A stretch of 23,874 bases of DNA from Parcubacteria group bacterium Athens0714_26 (GTDB taxonomy: Bacteria; Patescibacteriota; Minisyncoccia; UBA6257; 02-FULL-45-10c), in contig VMGU01000007.1 of NCBI GenBank assembly GCA_007376745.1, positions 1-23,874 of the forward strand, in the 5' to 3' direction. A program made the position numbers and the translations under genes. This document shows, piece by piece, positions 6,596 through 15,310 of this stretch. The notes beneath the pieces are model-generated. The model had not been told where the DNA came from, did no database searches, and saw only the letters and a list, made by a program, of their open reading frames with translations. Each line of letters opens with the position of its first letter. The first letter of the stretch is position 1.

Positions 6596-7669
6596 ATGTT
6601 CGGTTTTTTAAGAAGAATTGTTTCGGGTGACTCCTATCTCGGGGTTGATATAGGCACAACTTCCATTAAAGTCGCGGAGCTTACAAGAAATAAGGGAGTG
6701 CCTTTTTTAAGGGCTTATGGATTTTTGGAGGGCTATGGTCACTTGGAACGTCTTAATAACGCCATTCAGACCAGCGCTTTGAAAATGCTGGATAATGAAA
6801 CCGCGGAACTTTTAAAGTTGGTTATTAGTCGTTCCGGCGCCATGTCGCGCCGAGCCGTTGCCTCGCTTCCTTCTTTTTCAGTTTTTACCACTCTTTTGGA
6901 AATGCCCTTAATGTCCGGCGCCGATACTTCTAATACAATGATTTTTCAGGCAAAGCAATATATCCCGATGCCCATCAGCGCTGTTACCGTGGACTGGATA
7001 AAAGTCGGGGAGAAAAAAGACGACGAGGGCAACACGATTCAACAAATACTTTTAGTTTCCGTACCCAATGAAGTTATCAGCAAATATAAAAATATTTTTA
7101 AAGCCGCTGACTTGGATTTGGTGGCGCTAGAAATCGAAGGCATTAGCGCCGCGAGGATTCTTACCGCCGATTCCGGCGTCAATAGTTTGATTGTTGATAT
7201 CGGTTCGCGCTCCACGTCAATCTTTGTCGCCCAAAACGGATTTCTGAAGTTTGTGGGCCAGACCGATTTTGCCGGAGGTTCGCTGACGCAGACTGTATCG
7301 GCGGGGCTCAACATACGAGTCAGAAGGGCGGAGGATTTGAAAAAAAGAGCCGGTTTAATCGGCGTCGGAGGAGAGTACGAGTTATCCACACTAATGATGC
7401 CGATGTTAGATGTTATAATAAGTGAAGCGAATAGAGTAATGAGTAATTTCGAAAACGGCTATAAAGAGAAGATAGAAAGGATTATTTTATCCGGTGGAGG
7501 AGCTAATCTGTTGGGTTTGGAAAAGTATTTTTCCGAACAGATTGGTTTTAATGTAGAGAAGGCCGACTCGTTCAGTAGGATTGGTTATCCCGCGGAAATT
7601 GAGCCGTTAGTTAAAGACCTTGGCCCGGCGTTTACCGTAGCGCTCGGTTTGGGAATTAAAGAATTTTAA
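6596..7669 (+). CDS. pilM: type IV pilus inner-membrane platform protein PilM
   Basis: An actin-like ATPase-fold protein of 357 residues. The motifs are YLGVDIGTTSIKVAEL (residues 14-29, phosphate 1), LIVDIGSRSTSIFVAQ (phosphate 2) and IILSGGGANLLGLEKYF (adenosine motif). PilM sits on the cytoplasmic face and binds the N-terminus of PilN. There is no membrane segment, as expected. It is the first gene of the pilus locus and ends one base before pilN. No Shine-Dalgarno sequence precedes the ATG. Confidence 0.93.
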   Translation: MFGFLRRIVSGDSYLGVDIGTTSIKVAELTRNKGVPFLRAYGFLEGYGHLERLNNAIQTSALKMLDNETAELLKLVISRSGAMSRRAVASLPSFSVFTTLLEMPLMSGADTSNTMIFQAKQYIPMPISAVTVDWIKVGEKKDDEGNTIQQILLVSVPNEVISKYKNIFKAADLDLVALEIEGISAARILTADSGVNSLIVDIGSRSTSIFVAQNGFLKFVGQTDFAGGSLTQTVSAGLNIRVRRAEDLKKRAGLIGVGGEYELSTLMMPMLDVIISEANRVMSNFENGYKEKIERIILSGGGANLLGLEKYFSEQIGFNVEKADSFSRIGYPAEIEPLVKDLGPAFTVALGLGIKEF

Positions 7670-7670
7670 A

Positions 7671-8216
7671 ATGCAGCAATATAAAAATTCCATAGATCAG
7701 TTCCAGCCGGAAAAACTGCCAGTGGGTTGGCCTTGGCGTCTTTTTATTTTTTCTCTTTTTATGATGTTGGCCGTGGTTTTGATTTATACCGGGCTGCGTT
7801 TTGGCTATAAGCCATATTTAAATTCCAAAATAACCGATATAGATAATAAGTTGGGGGAGTTAAATAGCCAGATATCCGCCAAAGATAAAGAAGATTTTAT
7901 AAATTCTTATTCCCAGCTGGCCAATCTAAAAAACATTTTAAATAAACATATATTCACCTCTAAAATTTTCCCATTACTGGAAAAAGTTACCCATCAAAGA
8001 ATCTATTTTAACGATTTTAGTTTCAAGTTGGCTGATAGGAAATTAGTTTTAAACGGCATAGCGGAATCTTACGGAGTTTTAAGCGAACAACTCGCGGCTT
8101 TTGACGGCGAGCCCATGATAGAAAATTATATTTTAAATCAGTCTAAGGCGGACGGCTCCGTCGCGCAGTTCAAGGTCACTTTAACATTGTCGCCTAATTT
8201 ATTTTTAGCAAGATGA
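7671..8216 (+). CDS. pilN: type IV pilus assembly protein PilN
   Basis: A protein of 181 residues. It has a short cytoplasmic N-terminus (QQYKNSIDQFQPEKLP), one membrane helix at about 25-44 (LFIFSLFMMLAVVLIYTG), a short coiled region and a ferredoxin-like extracytoplasmic part. PilN links PilM to PilO. The ATG follows the pilM stop by one base. The stop codon TGA overlaps an ATG at 8213 as ATGA, the usual coupling signal for the next gene. Confidence 0.88.
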   Translation: MQQYKNSIDQFQPEKLPVGWPWRLFIFSLFMMLAVVLIYTGLRFGYKPYLNSKITDIDNKLGELNSQISAKDKEDFINSYSQLANLKNILNKHIFTSKIFPLLEKVTHQRIYFNDFSFKLADRKLVLNGIAESYGVLSEQLAAFDGEPMIENYILNQSKADGSVAQFKVTLTLSPNLFLAR

Positions 8217-8259
8217 AATCCTCAAGTAAAAGAGTTCTTAGTATGTTGTTTACATTAAA
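8213..8259 (+). pseudogene. 5' remnant of pilO (start and pre-membrane segment, out of frame)
   Basis: The ATG at 8213 overlaps the pilN stop as ATGA and opens a frame reading MKSSSKRVLSMLFTL, which looks like the cytoplasmic start and first membrane residues of a PilO. The frame then runs on as KWCSRNTASLNY and stops at 8294-8296. The rest of pilO continues in another frame from about 8260. The expected membrane helix is missing at the junction, so bases appear to be lost here. Confidence 0.6.
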
Positions 8260-8739
8260 ATGGTGCAGCCGCAATACAGCGAGTCTCAACTATTAAGCGG
8301 AGAACTGGACGCCAAATCAAAAATTTATGACGACCAGTCCAGCGCCATAACTCAAGTTCAGAATCTGATTTCTCAAAGCAAAAGCCTTTCTAAAGAAAAT
8401 TTATCTTTAGCCTTGCCTTCAAAAGAAAATGTGGCGGATATTCTGGGTCAGCTCCAAACGATTTCTTTGGTGAGCGGAGTAAGTATTCAGTCGTTGTCTT
8501 TGGATTATTTGCCTCTCATTTCCGACAAATCACAGCTGTCTTTTGTCAAAAGTCTTGGCACGCTCCGGTTAAATTTAACTCTTTTCGGCTCTTATGAATC
8601 ATTTAAAAACGCGATTGCGTCTTTAGAAACCAATCTTAGAATAATGGACGCGCGGAGTTTAAAAATTCAGCCTGTCGTCAAGTCGCCGGGCGCGTTTATA
8701 TACGATTTGACAGTCGACACATATTATCAGGCCGATTAA
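8260..8739 (+). CDS. pilO: PilO-like protein, N-terminus apparently lost
   Basis: A protein of 159 residues starting MVQPQYSESQLLSGELDAKSK. This corresponds to the coiled-coil region and ferredoxin-like domain that follow the membrane helix in PilO; the second half (LRLNLTLFGSYESFKNAI...) fits the PilO fold. A real PilO needs a membrane helix before VQPQY, and none is present. The frame is closed by a TAG at 8239, and a coupled ATG at 8213 in another frame encodes the missing start. So the gene is either truncated by a deletion with frameshift or damaged in the assembly. The position between pilN and the PilP-like gene supports the identity. Confidence 0.78.
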   Translation: MVQPQYSESQLLSGELDAKSKIYDDQSSAITQVQNLISQSKSLSKENLSLALPSKENVADILGQLQTISLVSGVSIQSLSLDYLPLISDKSQLSFVKSLGTLRLNLTLFGSYESFKNAIASLETNLRIMDARSLKIQPVVKSPGAFIYDLTVDTYYQAD

Positions 8740-8757
8740 TTATATTTATTTAAAAAA

Positions 8758-9048
8758 ATGGCTATCATTTTAGAAGAAAAAAAATCATTCAGCTGGGGAA
8801 CATTTTTAATAATAATTTTAATATTCTCGGTTATTGTTGGCGGTGCCTACTTTTTATTTTTCGCTCCCAAGCCGGCCATTGAAGTTCTGGTGCCAAGGGA
8901 CCAAAAAATAACCAGCGAACTTTCCAAGGCGGATTTTAACCCTTCTGTTTTGGCAAATAGCGAAACATTTAAATTACTGCGTAAATATCCCGGCGCGCCA
9001 TCTGTGTCCGGCAAAACAGGCAGAGTTAACCCATTCATTAAATATTAA
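8758..9048 (+). CDS. small PilP-position membrane protein
   Basis: A protein of 96 residues. It has a short cytoplasmic start, a membrane helix at about 14-33 (GTFLIIILIFSVIVGGAYFLFF) and an extracytoplasmic tail ending TGRVNPFIKY. A GRxNPF motif marks the end of the disordered segment of PilP proteins, and the gene sits where pilP would be (after pilO). It lacks the beta domain that binds the secretin, which fits a cell without an outer-membrane secretin. I treat it as a PilP-like linker of the PilMNO complex by inference. The start has no Shine-Dalgarno sequence. Confidence 0.7.
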   Translation: MAIILEEKKSFSWGTFLIIILIFSVIVGGAYFLFFAPKPAIEVLVPRDQKITSELSKADFNPSVLANSETFKLLRKYPGAPSVSGKTGRVNPFIKY

Positions 9049-9056
9049 GCGGCTAT

Positions 9057-9119
9057 CCGTTAGCGATTAGCGGTTAACGATAATTTTGATAGTTAATTCG
9101 TAGTCGCTATCAGTTAATT
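9057..9119. repeat. degenerate 7-base tandem repeat with inverted repeats
   Basis: Four tandem heptamers, CCGTTAG, CGATTAG, CGGTTAA and CGATAAT, run from 9057 to 9084. They are followed by GATAG (from 9088) and CTATC (to 9111), which can pair, and by two AGTTAATT copies. TTAAC/GATA at the left can also pair with TATC/GTTAA at the right. The stretch fills the gap before pilB. Confidence 0.5.
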
Positions 9120-9128
9120 GTTATTTTT

Positions 9129-10865
9129 ATGAATAATCAGATTTTATTAAAAGCATTGGTTGATAAAAATTTATTGGATAAAAATGTTGCCGATAAACTA
9201 ATCAGCGAGTCTTTATTAATCGGGAAAAGCGCCGAAGATATTATTTATGACCGTGCTTTGATAGGCGATACTGAATTGGTTAAAGTTAAAAGCGAGATTC
9301 TAAAAATACCTTATAAAAAAGTTCAGATAGAAGAGATTACAAAAGACCTTCTTGGTTTGATATCCGAAGAAACCGCCAATACTTATAAAGTAATTCCTCT
9401 TTCTAAAAATAAAGATATGCTGGTGGTTGGGATGATAAATCCCGACGATAGCAAGGCTCAAGAAGCGCTGCGTTTTGTGGCGAAGCAACTACGGATAAAT
9501 TTAGGCGTTTTTTTAATCACGCCCAGCGACTTTGAGCTTGTGATGAGAAAATATTCTCCGTTTAGGGACCAGGTTGAGGCCGCTATCAGGTCTTTAAATA
9601 TAAAACCGGGCAAAGGGCTAATATCCGGCGAAAGAATTATTCAACTGGAAGAAGGCGTGGCGGTTGACGAAGAGGCGCCGGTAATCAAGATAGTCGCTTC
9701 AACTTTAAAAGAAGCGGTTAATCTTGGCGCTTCGGATATACACATAGAGCCGGAGCGGGCGAAAATGAGGATTCGTTTCAGGGTTGACGGCGATTTGGAA
9801 GAGGTTAGCGATATGCCTATTGAGCTTCATCAGCCCATAGTTTCGCGTGTCAAAGTTATGGCTAATTTAAAAATTGACGAAAACCGCGTGCCGCAGGACG
9901 GGCGTTTCAGGAGCATTGTTTTTAATAGAGATATTGATTTTAGAATTTCCACTTTCCCCACGCCTGCCGGAGAAAAAATAGCTATCAGGGTTTTGGACCC
10001 GACCACCGGTCTCAAAAGTCTGGATGACCTTGGTCTTATTGGAAGAAATTTAGAAATTGTTAAGGAAGGCATTATGAAGCCTTATGGAATGGTTTTGTTG
10101 ACTGGGCCCACGGGGTCGGGTAAAACCACGACGCTTTACGCCCTGCTTCAGATTTTAAATAAAGTTAATGTGAATATTGTCAGTTTGGAAGACCCTGTAG
10201 AATATTTTATTGATGGGGTTAATCAGTCGCAGGTGCGTCCGGAAATAGGTTATGACTTTGCTTTCGGTTTAAGACAGATACTTCGGCAGGACCCCGACGT
10301 GATTATGGTGGGGGAAATCCGCGATACTGAAACCGCGTCGCTGGCGGTCCATTCAGCTTTAACCGGCCACATAGTTCTTTCTACTTTGCATACCAATAAT
10401 GCCGCTGGCGTAATCCCGCGTCTCATAGATATGAAAGTAGACAGTTTTTTATTGCCTTCATCTTTAAATTTGATGATTTCACAGAGATTGGTTTCTAAAG
10501 TCTGTCAAAATTGTAAAAAGGCGGAACCGCTGGCTGGGCGCGTCGCGGAAATAGTCAAAAAGGAGTTGGATAAGCTTCCCGAGGCGGCAAAAAGTAAATT
10601 AAAAATTGACGGTAATATTTCATCATATCGCGGGGTAGGCTGTAAAGTTTGTAAAAATAAGGGAGTGGTCGGCAGAATCGCCATTTTTGAAGTTTTGCAG
10701 ATGACGCCGGAGATGCAGAATATAATTAATGCCGGAGAGCCGACCGAAACCAAAATTTTAGAGGAGGCAAAACGCCAAGGGATTATTACCTTGAGGCAAG
10801 ACGGTATTTTAAAAGCTCTTGATGGCCTCGTGAGTATTGAAGAAATTTTAAAAGAAACCGAGTAG
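9129..10865 (+). CDS. pilB: type IV pilus assembly ATPase PilB
   Basis: A protein of 578 residues, the usual length for PilB/GspE. The N-terminal MshEN-type domain spans about 1-150. The ATPase core has Walker A GPTGSGKTTT (326-335), an Asp box VSLEDPVEYF (351-360), Walker B ILRQDPDVIMVGEIRD (385-399) and a His box HIVLSTLHTNNA (414-425). A tetracysteine zinc motif, typical of PilB and absent from PilT, is present at Cys459, Cys462, Cys505 and Cys508. It powers pilus extension from the cytoplasmic side of PilC. The stop lies 63 bases before pilT. Confidence 0.96.
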   Translation: MNNQILLKALVDKNLLDKNVADKLISESLLIGKSAEDIIYDRALIGDTELVKVKSEILKIPYKKVQIEEITKDLLGLISEETANTYKVIPLSKNKDMLVVGMINPDDSKAQEALRFVAKQLRINLGVFLITPSDFELVMRKYSPFRDQVEAAIRSLNIKPGKGLISGERIIQLEEGVAVDEEAPVIKIVASTLKEAVNLGASDIHIEPERAKMRIRFRVDGDLEEVSDMPIELHQPIVSRVKVMANLKIDENRVPQDGRFRSIVFNRDIDFRISTFPTPAGEKIAIRVLDPTTGLKSLDDLGLIGRNLEIVKEGIMKPYGMVLLTGPTGSGKTTTLYALLQILNKVNVNIVSLEDPVEYFIDGVNQSQVRPEIGYDFAFGLRQILRQDPDVIMVGEIRDTETASLAVHSALTGHIVLSTLHTNNAAGVIPRLIDMKVDSFLLPSSLNLMISQRLVSKVCQNCKKAEPLAGRVAEIVKKELDKLPEAAKSKLKIDGNISSYRGVGCKVCKNKGVVGRIAIFEVLQMTPEMQNIINAGEPTETKILEEAKRQGIITLRQDGILKALDGLVSIEEILKETE

Positions 10866-10916
10866 ATAAAAAATATTATTAATTAAAATTAATTTCGCGT
10901 TTGGTTTAAAATTATT

Positions 10917-10922
10917 TATAAT
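10917..10922 (+). promoter_or_regulatory. -10 box directly before pilT
   Basis: A perfect TATAAT ends six bases before the pilT ATG. Transcription from it would start at or next to the ATG, giving a leaderless message. No convincing -35 box is seen, so the call is tentative. Confidence 0.45.
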
Positions 10923-10928
10923 AAAAAT

Positions 10929-12002
10929 ATGGCAAACAATTATCAGGAAAGACTTAACGAGCTTTTACTTACGACGGCGCGTCAAAGCGCTTCTGATTTG
11001 CATATATCGGTTGGAAGGAGGCCCACGTTAAGAATAGACGGCGTTTTAATCGGTTTGCAGAAGGAGCCGATTTTAACCCCCGAAGACGCGGAGGGACTGA
11101 TTTTTTTGCTTTTAACCGCGTCGCAGAAAGAACAATTTTTAAAAGAAAAACAGCTTGACTTCTCTTTTTCATTTGAAGATAAGGCGAGATTTAGGGTTAA
11201 TGTTTATTTTCAGCGCGGTTTTATGTCGGCTGCCTTGCGCTTGATTCCGACCGAGATTAAAAGTATTGATGGTCTTAATCTCCCGCCCACGATGCATGAT
11301 TTCGCGAAACTTTCCCAGGGATTTGTTTTAGCCGTAGGGCCGGCGGGGCACGGCAAATCAACGACTTTAGCTTCCATTTTGGACGAAATTAACCATCAGA
11401 GGACAGACCATATCATTACGGTAGAGGACCCTATAGAATATTTATTTGCTCAAGATCGCTGTATTATTTCTCAAAGAGAAGTGCATATTGATACTAAGAC
11501 TTTTTTAGATGGTTTAAAGACTATTTTACGTCAGGACCCGGATGTCTTAATGATAGGAGAAATGAGAGACCCGGAATCAATAGCAACGGCTATGACCGCC
11601 GCGGAAACCGGTCATTTGGTTTTTTCTACTTTACATACTAATTCGGCGGCGCAGACCATAGACAGGATTATTGATAGTTTCCCGCCTAGCCAGCAGGGAC
11701 AGATAACTTCACAGCTTGCCGCCACGTTGGTCGGCATAGTTTCACAGCGCTTAATTCCTAAAATAGACGGCGGTAGAGTGCCCGCGTGTGAAATTATGCT
11801 TGTTAATTCTGCGGTCAGGAATTTAATCCGCGAACGCAAGGCTTATCAGATTGATCTGGTAATTGAAACCAGCAGCCAGGAAGGCATGACTACTTTAAAC
11901 CGTTCTCTGGTTGATTTGGTAAGGCGCAAACAGATTTCTTTGGAAAACGCGGAATTATATTCATTAAACCCGTCAGAGCTTAGAATATTACTGGAGCGTT
12001 GA
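10929..12002 (+). CDS. pilT: type IV pilus retraction ATPase PilT
   Basis: A protein of 357 residues, typical of PilT. Its motifs are SASDLHISVGRRPTLRIDG (residues 20-38), Walker A GPAGHGKSTT (137-146), Asp box TVEDPIEYLF (164-173), Walker B LRQDPDVLMIGEMRD (200-214) and His box HLVFSTLHTNSA (229-240). The absence of the tetracysteine motif separates it from PilB. It drives pilus retraction, so the pilus of this organism is likely dynamic. It lies between pilB and pilC and has its own -10 box. Confidence 0.95.
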   Translation: MANNYQERLNELLLTTARQSASDLHISVGRRPTLRIDGVLIGLQKEPILTPEDAEGLIFLLLTASQKEQFLKEKQLDFSFSFEDKARFRVNVYFQRGFMSAALRLIPTEIKSIDGLNLPPTMHDFAKLSQGFVLAVGPAGHGKSTTLASILDEINHQRTDHIITVEDPIEYLFAQDRCIISQREVHIDTKTFLDGLKTILRQDPDVLMIGEMRDPESIATAMTAAETGHLVFSTLHTNSAAQTIDRIIDSFPPSQQGQITSQLAATLVGIVSQRLIPKIDGGRVPACEIMLVNSAVRNLIRERKAYQIDLVIETSSQEGMTTLNRSLVDLVRRKQISLENAELYSLNPSELRILLER

Positions 12003-12057
12003 TAATATATGTATATGTTGACGCTAAAATTATTTGCGGCACTTGTCCGCCAACTGT

Positions 12058-13266
12058 ATGAAATTTAAATATAACGCCAAAACTAAAACAGGGGAATTAC
12101 AGACTGGTTTTGTGGATGCGGTCAGCCGCGATGTTGCCAGTAATATTTTATTAAGCCACGAATTGTATATCTTAAGCCTGGAGTCCACCGAAGTCGTGCG
12201 TTGGTACGAGTATATTTTAAGCGTTTTCAAAAGAGTAAGACTTCCCGACTTGATGGTTTTTACGCGGCAGTTTGCCACTTTGCTTGATGCTAAAATTTCA
12301 CTCGGAGATTCTTTAAAAAATCTTTATCGCCAAACCCGCAATTCAATTTTAAAAGAAGCAATTTTTGAAATTTCTTCGGACGTTGATTCGGGGTTGTCTT
12401 TGTCGCAGGCGCTGGAGCGTCAAAGCAAAATTTTTTCTAATTTTTACGTCAGTATGGTCAGGTCGGCCGAGGTCACTGGCAGAATGGAGGAAGCGATTAA
12501 GTTTATGGCGGATTATCTAGAAAAAGAAGCGACTCTGGTCAGTAAGGTGCAAAATGCGCTTATTTATCCGGCATTGGTTTTTGGTTTATTAATAGTAGTG
12601 GCAGGTATTGTGGTAGGGTTTGTTTTTCCGCAAATTGAGCCGATATTTAAAGAGTCTAATGCGTCCATACCGCTGGTCACGCAGATATTGTTGGGCATGG
12701 GTTCTTTTATGGGTCAGTGGTGGTACGCGATTCTTCTGATTCTCGCCGCCGTTATAGCGATAATCTGGGATTATTTCCGTTCCGGAGAAGGCAAAATTGT
12801 TTTTGACGAGCTTTTAATCAACACGCCTGTTTTGGGCAATTTATTTAAAAAATTATACGTTGCCAGGTTTGCCGAAGCTACGAGTGTGCTTATTAAGGGA
12901 GGTATTCCGGTGGCGCAGGCTTTGGAAATTTCTGGCCATACTGTAGGCAGTATTATTTACCGGGACGCGATTCACGAAATCGCCGAGAGCGTCAGGGAAG
13001 GAAAACTGTTTTCGCAGTCTTTACAGGAAAACGAAGAGCAGTTTCCTCCATTGGTCGGTCAGATGGTGGCAGTGGGAGAAAGCACGGGTAAGTTGGATGA
13101 ATTGTTGTCCCGTACAGCTGCTTTTTATTCCAGGGAGGTGGAGGATATGCTTAATAATTTAGTAGAGTTGGTACAGCCTTTAATAATGATTATTATGGGT
13201 ATCAGCGTAGGTCTGCTTTTCGCGTCGGTTCTGTTGCCAATTTATAATTTGGTGCAAACTTTTTAA
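12058..13266 (+). CDS. pilC: type IV pilus inner-membrane platform protein PilC
   Basis: A protein of 402 residues from the ATG at 12058, whose MKFKYNAKTKTGELQTGF start is the standard PilC/GspF beginning. The open frame extends eight codons upstream to a TTG at 12034, but the added residues do not fit the family. Two GspF domains are visible: the first at about 55-180 (FTRQFATLLDAKISLGDSL), the second at about 255-380 (VARFAEATSVLIKGGIPVAQALE). Membrane helices lie at about 160-185, 210-230 and 370-395. It is the platform on which PilB and PilT act. GC-rich bases before the ATG (GCGG, CCGC) can form a small hairpin. Confidence 0.93.
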   Translation: MKFKYNAKTKTGELQTGFVDAVSRDVASNILLSHELYILSLESTEVVRWYEYILSVFKRVRLPDLMVFTRQFATLLDAKISLGDSLKNLYRQTRNSILKEAIFEISSDVDSGLSLSQALERQSKIFSNFYVSMVRSAEVTGRMEEAIKFMADYLEKEATLVSKVQNALIYPALVFGLLIVVAGIVVGFVFPQIEPIFKESNASIPLVTQILLGMGSFMGQWWYAILLILAAVIAIIWDYFRSGEGKIVFDELLINTPVLGNLFKKLYVARFAEATSVLIKGGIPVAQALEISGHTVGSIIYRDAIHEIAESVREGKLFSQSLQENEEQFPPLVGQMVAVGESTGKLDELLSRTAAFYSREVEDMLNNLVELVQPLIMIIMGISVGLLFASVLLPIYNLVQTF

Positions 13267-13353
13267 CAGCTTTATGATATTTTGTTAATTGTGTTATTAT
13301 TTAAAAGTCGGTTAATCTCAAAAATTGAATTATAAAATATAAAAAATATAAAT

Positions 13354-13809
13354 ATGAAAAATACAATGTTTTCCAAAAAGGGTTTCACCTTAATTGAAAT
13401 ATTAATAGTGGTTTCCATTATTGCTTTGCTGGCCGGTATTATTTTAGTGGGTCTTGGCGGCACCAGAGCCAGAGGCAGAGATAGCAGGAGGATAGTGGAT
13501 TTAAAATCGATTCAAAACGGTTTAGGTTTGTATTATGTTAAAAATAATTCTTACCCGACTGATTACAGTGATATTATTACCGCGGGTCTTGGTATAACCA
13601 AGCTTCCTTCAGACCCCTTGGACTCTGCTAAGGGATATTTGTATGTTGCCTGTGATAACGGCCAAAGCTATGTTTTGGGAGCGGCTTTGGAGGCGAAAGA
13701 CCCGGCTGACAAAATATTTAGTGATAGCGATAAGCTTGCTTTTACCGGTAAGACTTGTAATCCGTGGGCGGGAACATGCGATGCCCCGAATTATTGTGTT
13801 TCGCAGTAA
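13354..13809 (+). CDS. type IV prepilin, probable major pilin
   Basis: A protein of 151 residues with a textbook class III signal: KKG cut before FTLIEILIVVSIIALLAGIIL, with Glu5 of the mature protein. The helix runs on into a GRDSRRIVDLKSIQNGLGLYYVKNNSYPT segment typical of pseudopilins and short pilins. The globular part ends with a cysteine group (CNPWAGTCDAPNYC) that could form disulfides. An in-frame ATG also lies at 13366. It is the first pilin gene after pilC and is followed by the prepilin peptidase. Whether it is the major subunit cannot be proved here. Confidence 0.88.
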   Translation: MKNTMFSKKGFTLIEILIVVSIIALLAGIILVGLGGTRARGRDSRRIVDLKSIQNGLGLYYVKNNSYPTDYSDIITAGLGITKLPSDPLDSAKGYLYVACDNGQSYVLGAALEAKDPADKIFSDSDKLAFTGKTCNPWAGTCDAPNYCVSQ

Positions 13810-13830
13810 TTAACTCCGAATTTCAACATA

Positions 13831-14697
13831 ATGGTTTTTGCCACCGTCTTTCTTTTTGTTTTTGGTTTAATTATCGGAAGCTTTATTAATGTTATTGCTA
13901 CCCGTTATTCGGAGAAGAAGCCTTTATTTCATTCCAAAAATTTTTCGGGTAGGTCCAAATGTCCTCATTGTCTTAAAAAACTAAAGTGGTATGAATTAGT
14001 ACCGCTTTTTAGTTTTATTGTTCAAAAGGCCAGATGCCGGAGCTGCGGCGAGAAAATTTCCTGGCAATATTTTTTAGCAGAGCTCGCGAGCGGCTTGATT
14101 TTTCTTATTCCTGTTTATTTTTATAACCCGTCTTTTCCCGCCGTTTACCAGACTATTTCAAGTATGCTTTGGATTTTTATCGCTCAGGCATTTTTGCTGA
14201 TTTGGCTCATAGATTATCGCTTGTTTGTTATTCCAGACGAATTAAATATCGCCTTGGTCGTATTGGGGTTAATGCTGACGGGTATACAGAATAAATTTAT
14301 CCTATTTGATAATTTTAACGGTTCTTTTTTGGGAGGTTACGCGTCTGTTTTTGGCGTGAGGGATAATATCTGGGTAAATCATTTAGTTGGAGCCCTCGCC
14401 GGCATTTTCATTATCGGTCTTATAGTATTTTTAACGCGCGGCAAAGGCATAGGCATAGGAGATTTAAAATTGATGGGCGCGCTGGGCTTTATATTCGGTT
14501 GGCCGGACGCGTTGTTTATTTTAGTTTTCGCCTGCGTTATAGGCACGATTATCGGTATTTATTTGATTGTTACCGGCAGAAAAAAACTAAAACAGGCCGT
14601 TCCGTTCGCGCCATTTCTTATTTTAGGGACCGCGGTCTTGGTATTTTTAGGGGAGCCGATTATCGGCGTTTATTTCAGATTTTTTAATTTAATTTAA
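13831..14697 (+). CDS. pilD: prepilin peptidase PilD
   Basis: A polytopic protein of 288 residues. The N-terminal methyltransferase-type domain has the zinc cysteines Cys44, Cys47, Cys69 and Cys72 (CPHC and CRSC). The aspartic peptidase part has IDYRLFVIPDELN with Asp128 and GIGIGDLKLMGALGF with Asp211, the two catalytic aspartates of the A24 family. About eight membrane segments are visible. It cuts and N-methylates the prepilins encoded around it. It begins 21 bases after the pilin stop. Confidence 0.95.
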   Translation: MVFATVFLFVFGLIIGSFINVIATRYSEKKPLFHSKNFSGRSKCPHCLKKLKWYELVPLFSFIVQKARCRSCGEKISWQYFLAELASGLIFLIPVYFYNPSFPAVYQTISSMLWIFIAQAFLLIWLIDYRLFVIPDELNIALVVLGLMLTGIQNKFILFDNFNGSFLGGYASVFGVRDNIWVNHLVGALAGIFIIGLIVFLTRGKGIGIGDLKLMGALGFIFGWPDALFILVFACVIGTIIGIYLIVTGRKKLKQAVPFAPFLILGTAVLVFLGEPIIGVYFRFFNLI

Positions 14698-14739
14698 AAT
14701 TATTGTTATTAATTTTTCTGCGGGGTAAAATTAATACAA

Positions 14740-15300
14740 ATGATTAAACGGCAGTTAAAATCTTTTTCGGTGGTTTTCTCCGCTCATAAATCCGTTAAGG
14801 GTTATACGCTTATTGAGCTTTTAGTGGTACTTAGTATACTCACTATGCTTTCTTCCATTTTGGTTGTTTATAGCAGGACCGGTGAAAGGCAGCTTATACT
14901 TTATAAAGACCAGGCAAAAATAATTAATTCCATAATTCGCGCTAAATCGTTGGCAGTTCAAAGTTTTAGCGCTGGCGAAAATGTGTGCGGCTACGGAGCT
15001 TATTTTGACCAAAGCGGCAAAATAATTATTTTTAAGGATTTAAGCAATGATTGTTTGTCCTCGGATTCCGTTTATTCCGGTCCCGATGAGGATGTCCAGA
15101 CAGACCAGCTGGATGGTAGGCTGTCTTTTTCCTCGTTGGATTTTAACAGTGTTTTGTTTATTCCGCCTGACCCGATAATATTATTCGATGGCCAGAATTC
15201 TCCGGGAGTTAAAAACATTATTATAAGCGGAGGAGGAGATTCAGTCGTAAAAGTCGCAGTTAATAGCGCCGGGCAAATCACGGCCGTGAGCGGGAAATAA
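14740..15300 (+). CDS. minor pilin, GspH/FimT-like
   Basis: A protein of 186 residues. The class III signal sits after an 26-residue leader: KG cut before YTLIELLVVLSILTMLSSILVVY. The helix continues into a QAKIINSIIRAKSLAVQSF region, which fits the GspH/FimT type. The C-terminal half is beta-rich and not recognised. It opens the block of four minor pilin-like genes that end at 16866. A TAAAAT box (14726-14731) lies eight bases before the ATG. Confidence 0.82.
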   Translation: MIKRQLKSFSVVFSAHKSVKGYTLIELLVVLSILTMLSSILVVYSRTGERQLILYKDQAKIINSIIRAKSLAVQSFSAGENVCGYGAYFDQSGKIIIFKDLSNDCLSSDSVYSGPDEDVQTDQLDGRLSFSSLDFNSVLFIPPDPIILFDGQNSPGVKNIIISGGGDSVVKVAVNSAGQITAVSGK

Positions 15301-15310
15301 AAGCCGGTTA

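Noticed and set aside
7005..7015. AAGTCGGGGAG in pilM as a further copy of the palindromic element
   Set aside because: Only one arm is present; there is no CCCGAC partner nearby. Other single CCCGAC or GTCGGG words in coding DNA were rejected for the same reason.
12034..12057. TTG start of pilC
   Set aside because: PilC proteins begin with MKFKY-like sequence, which is encoded from the ATG at 12058.
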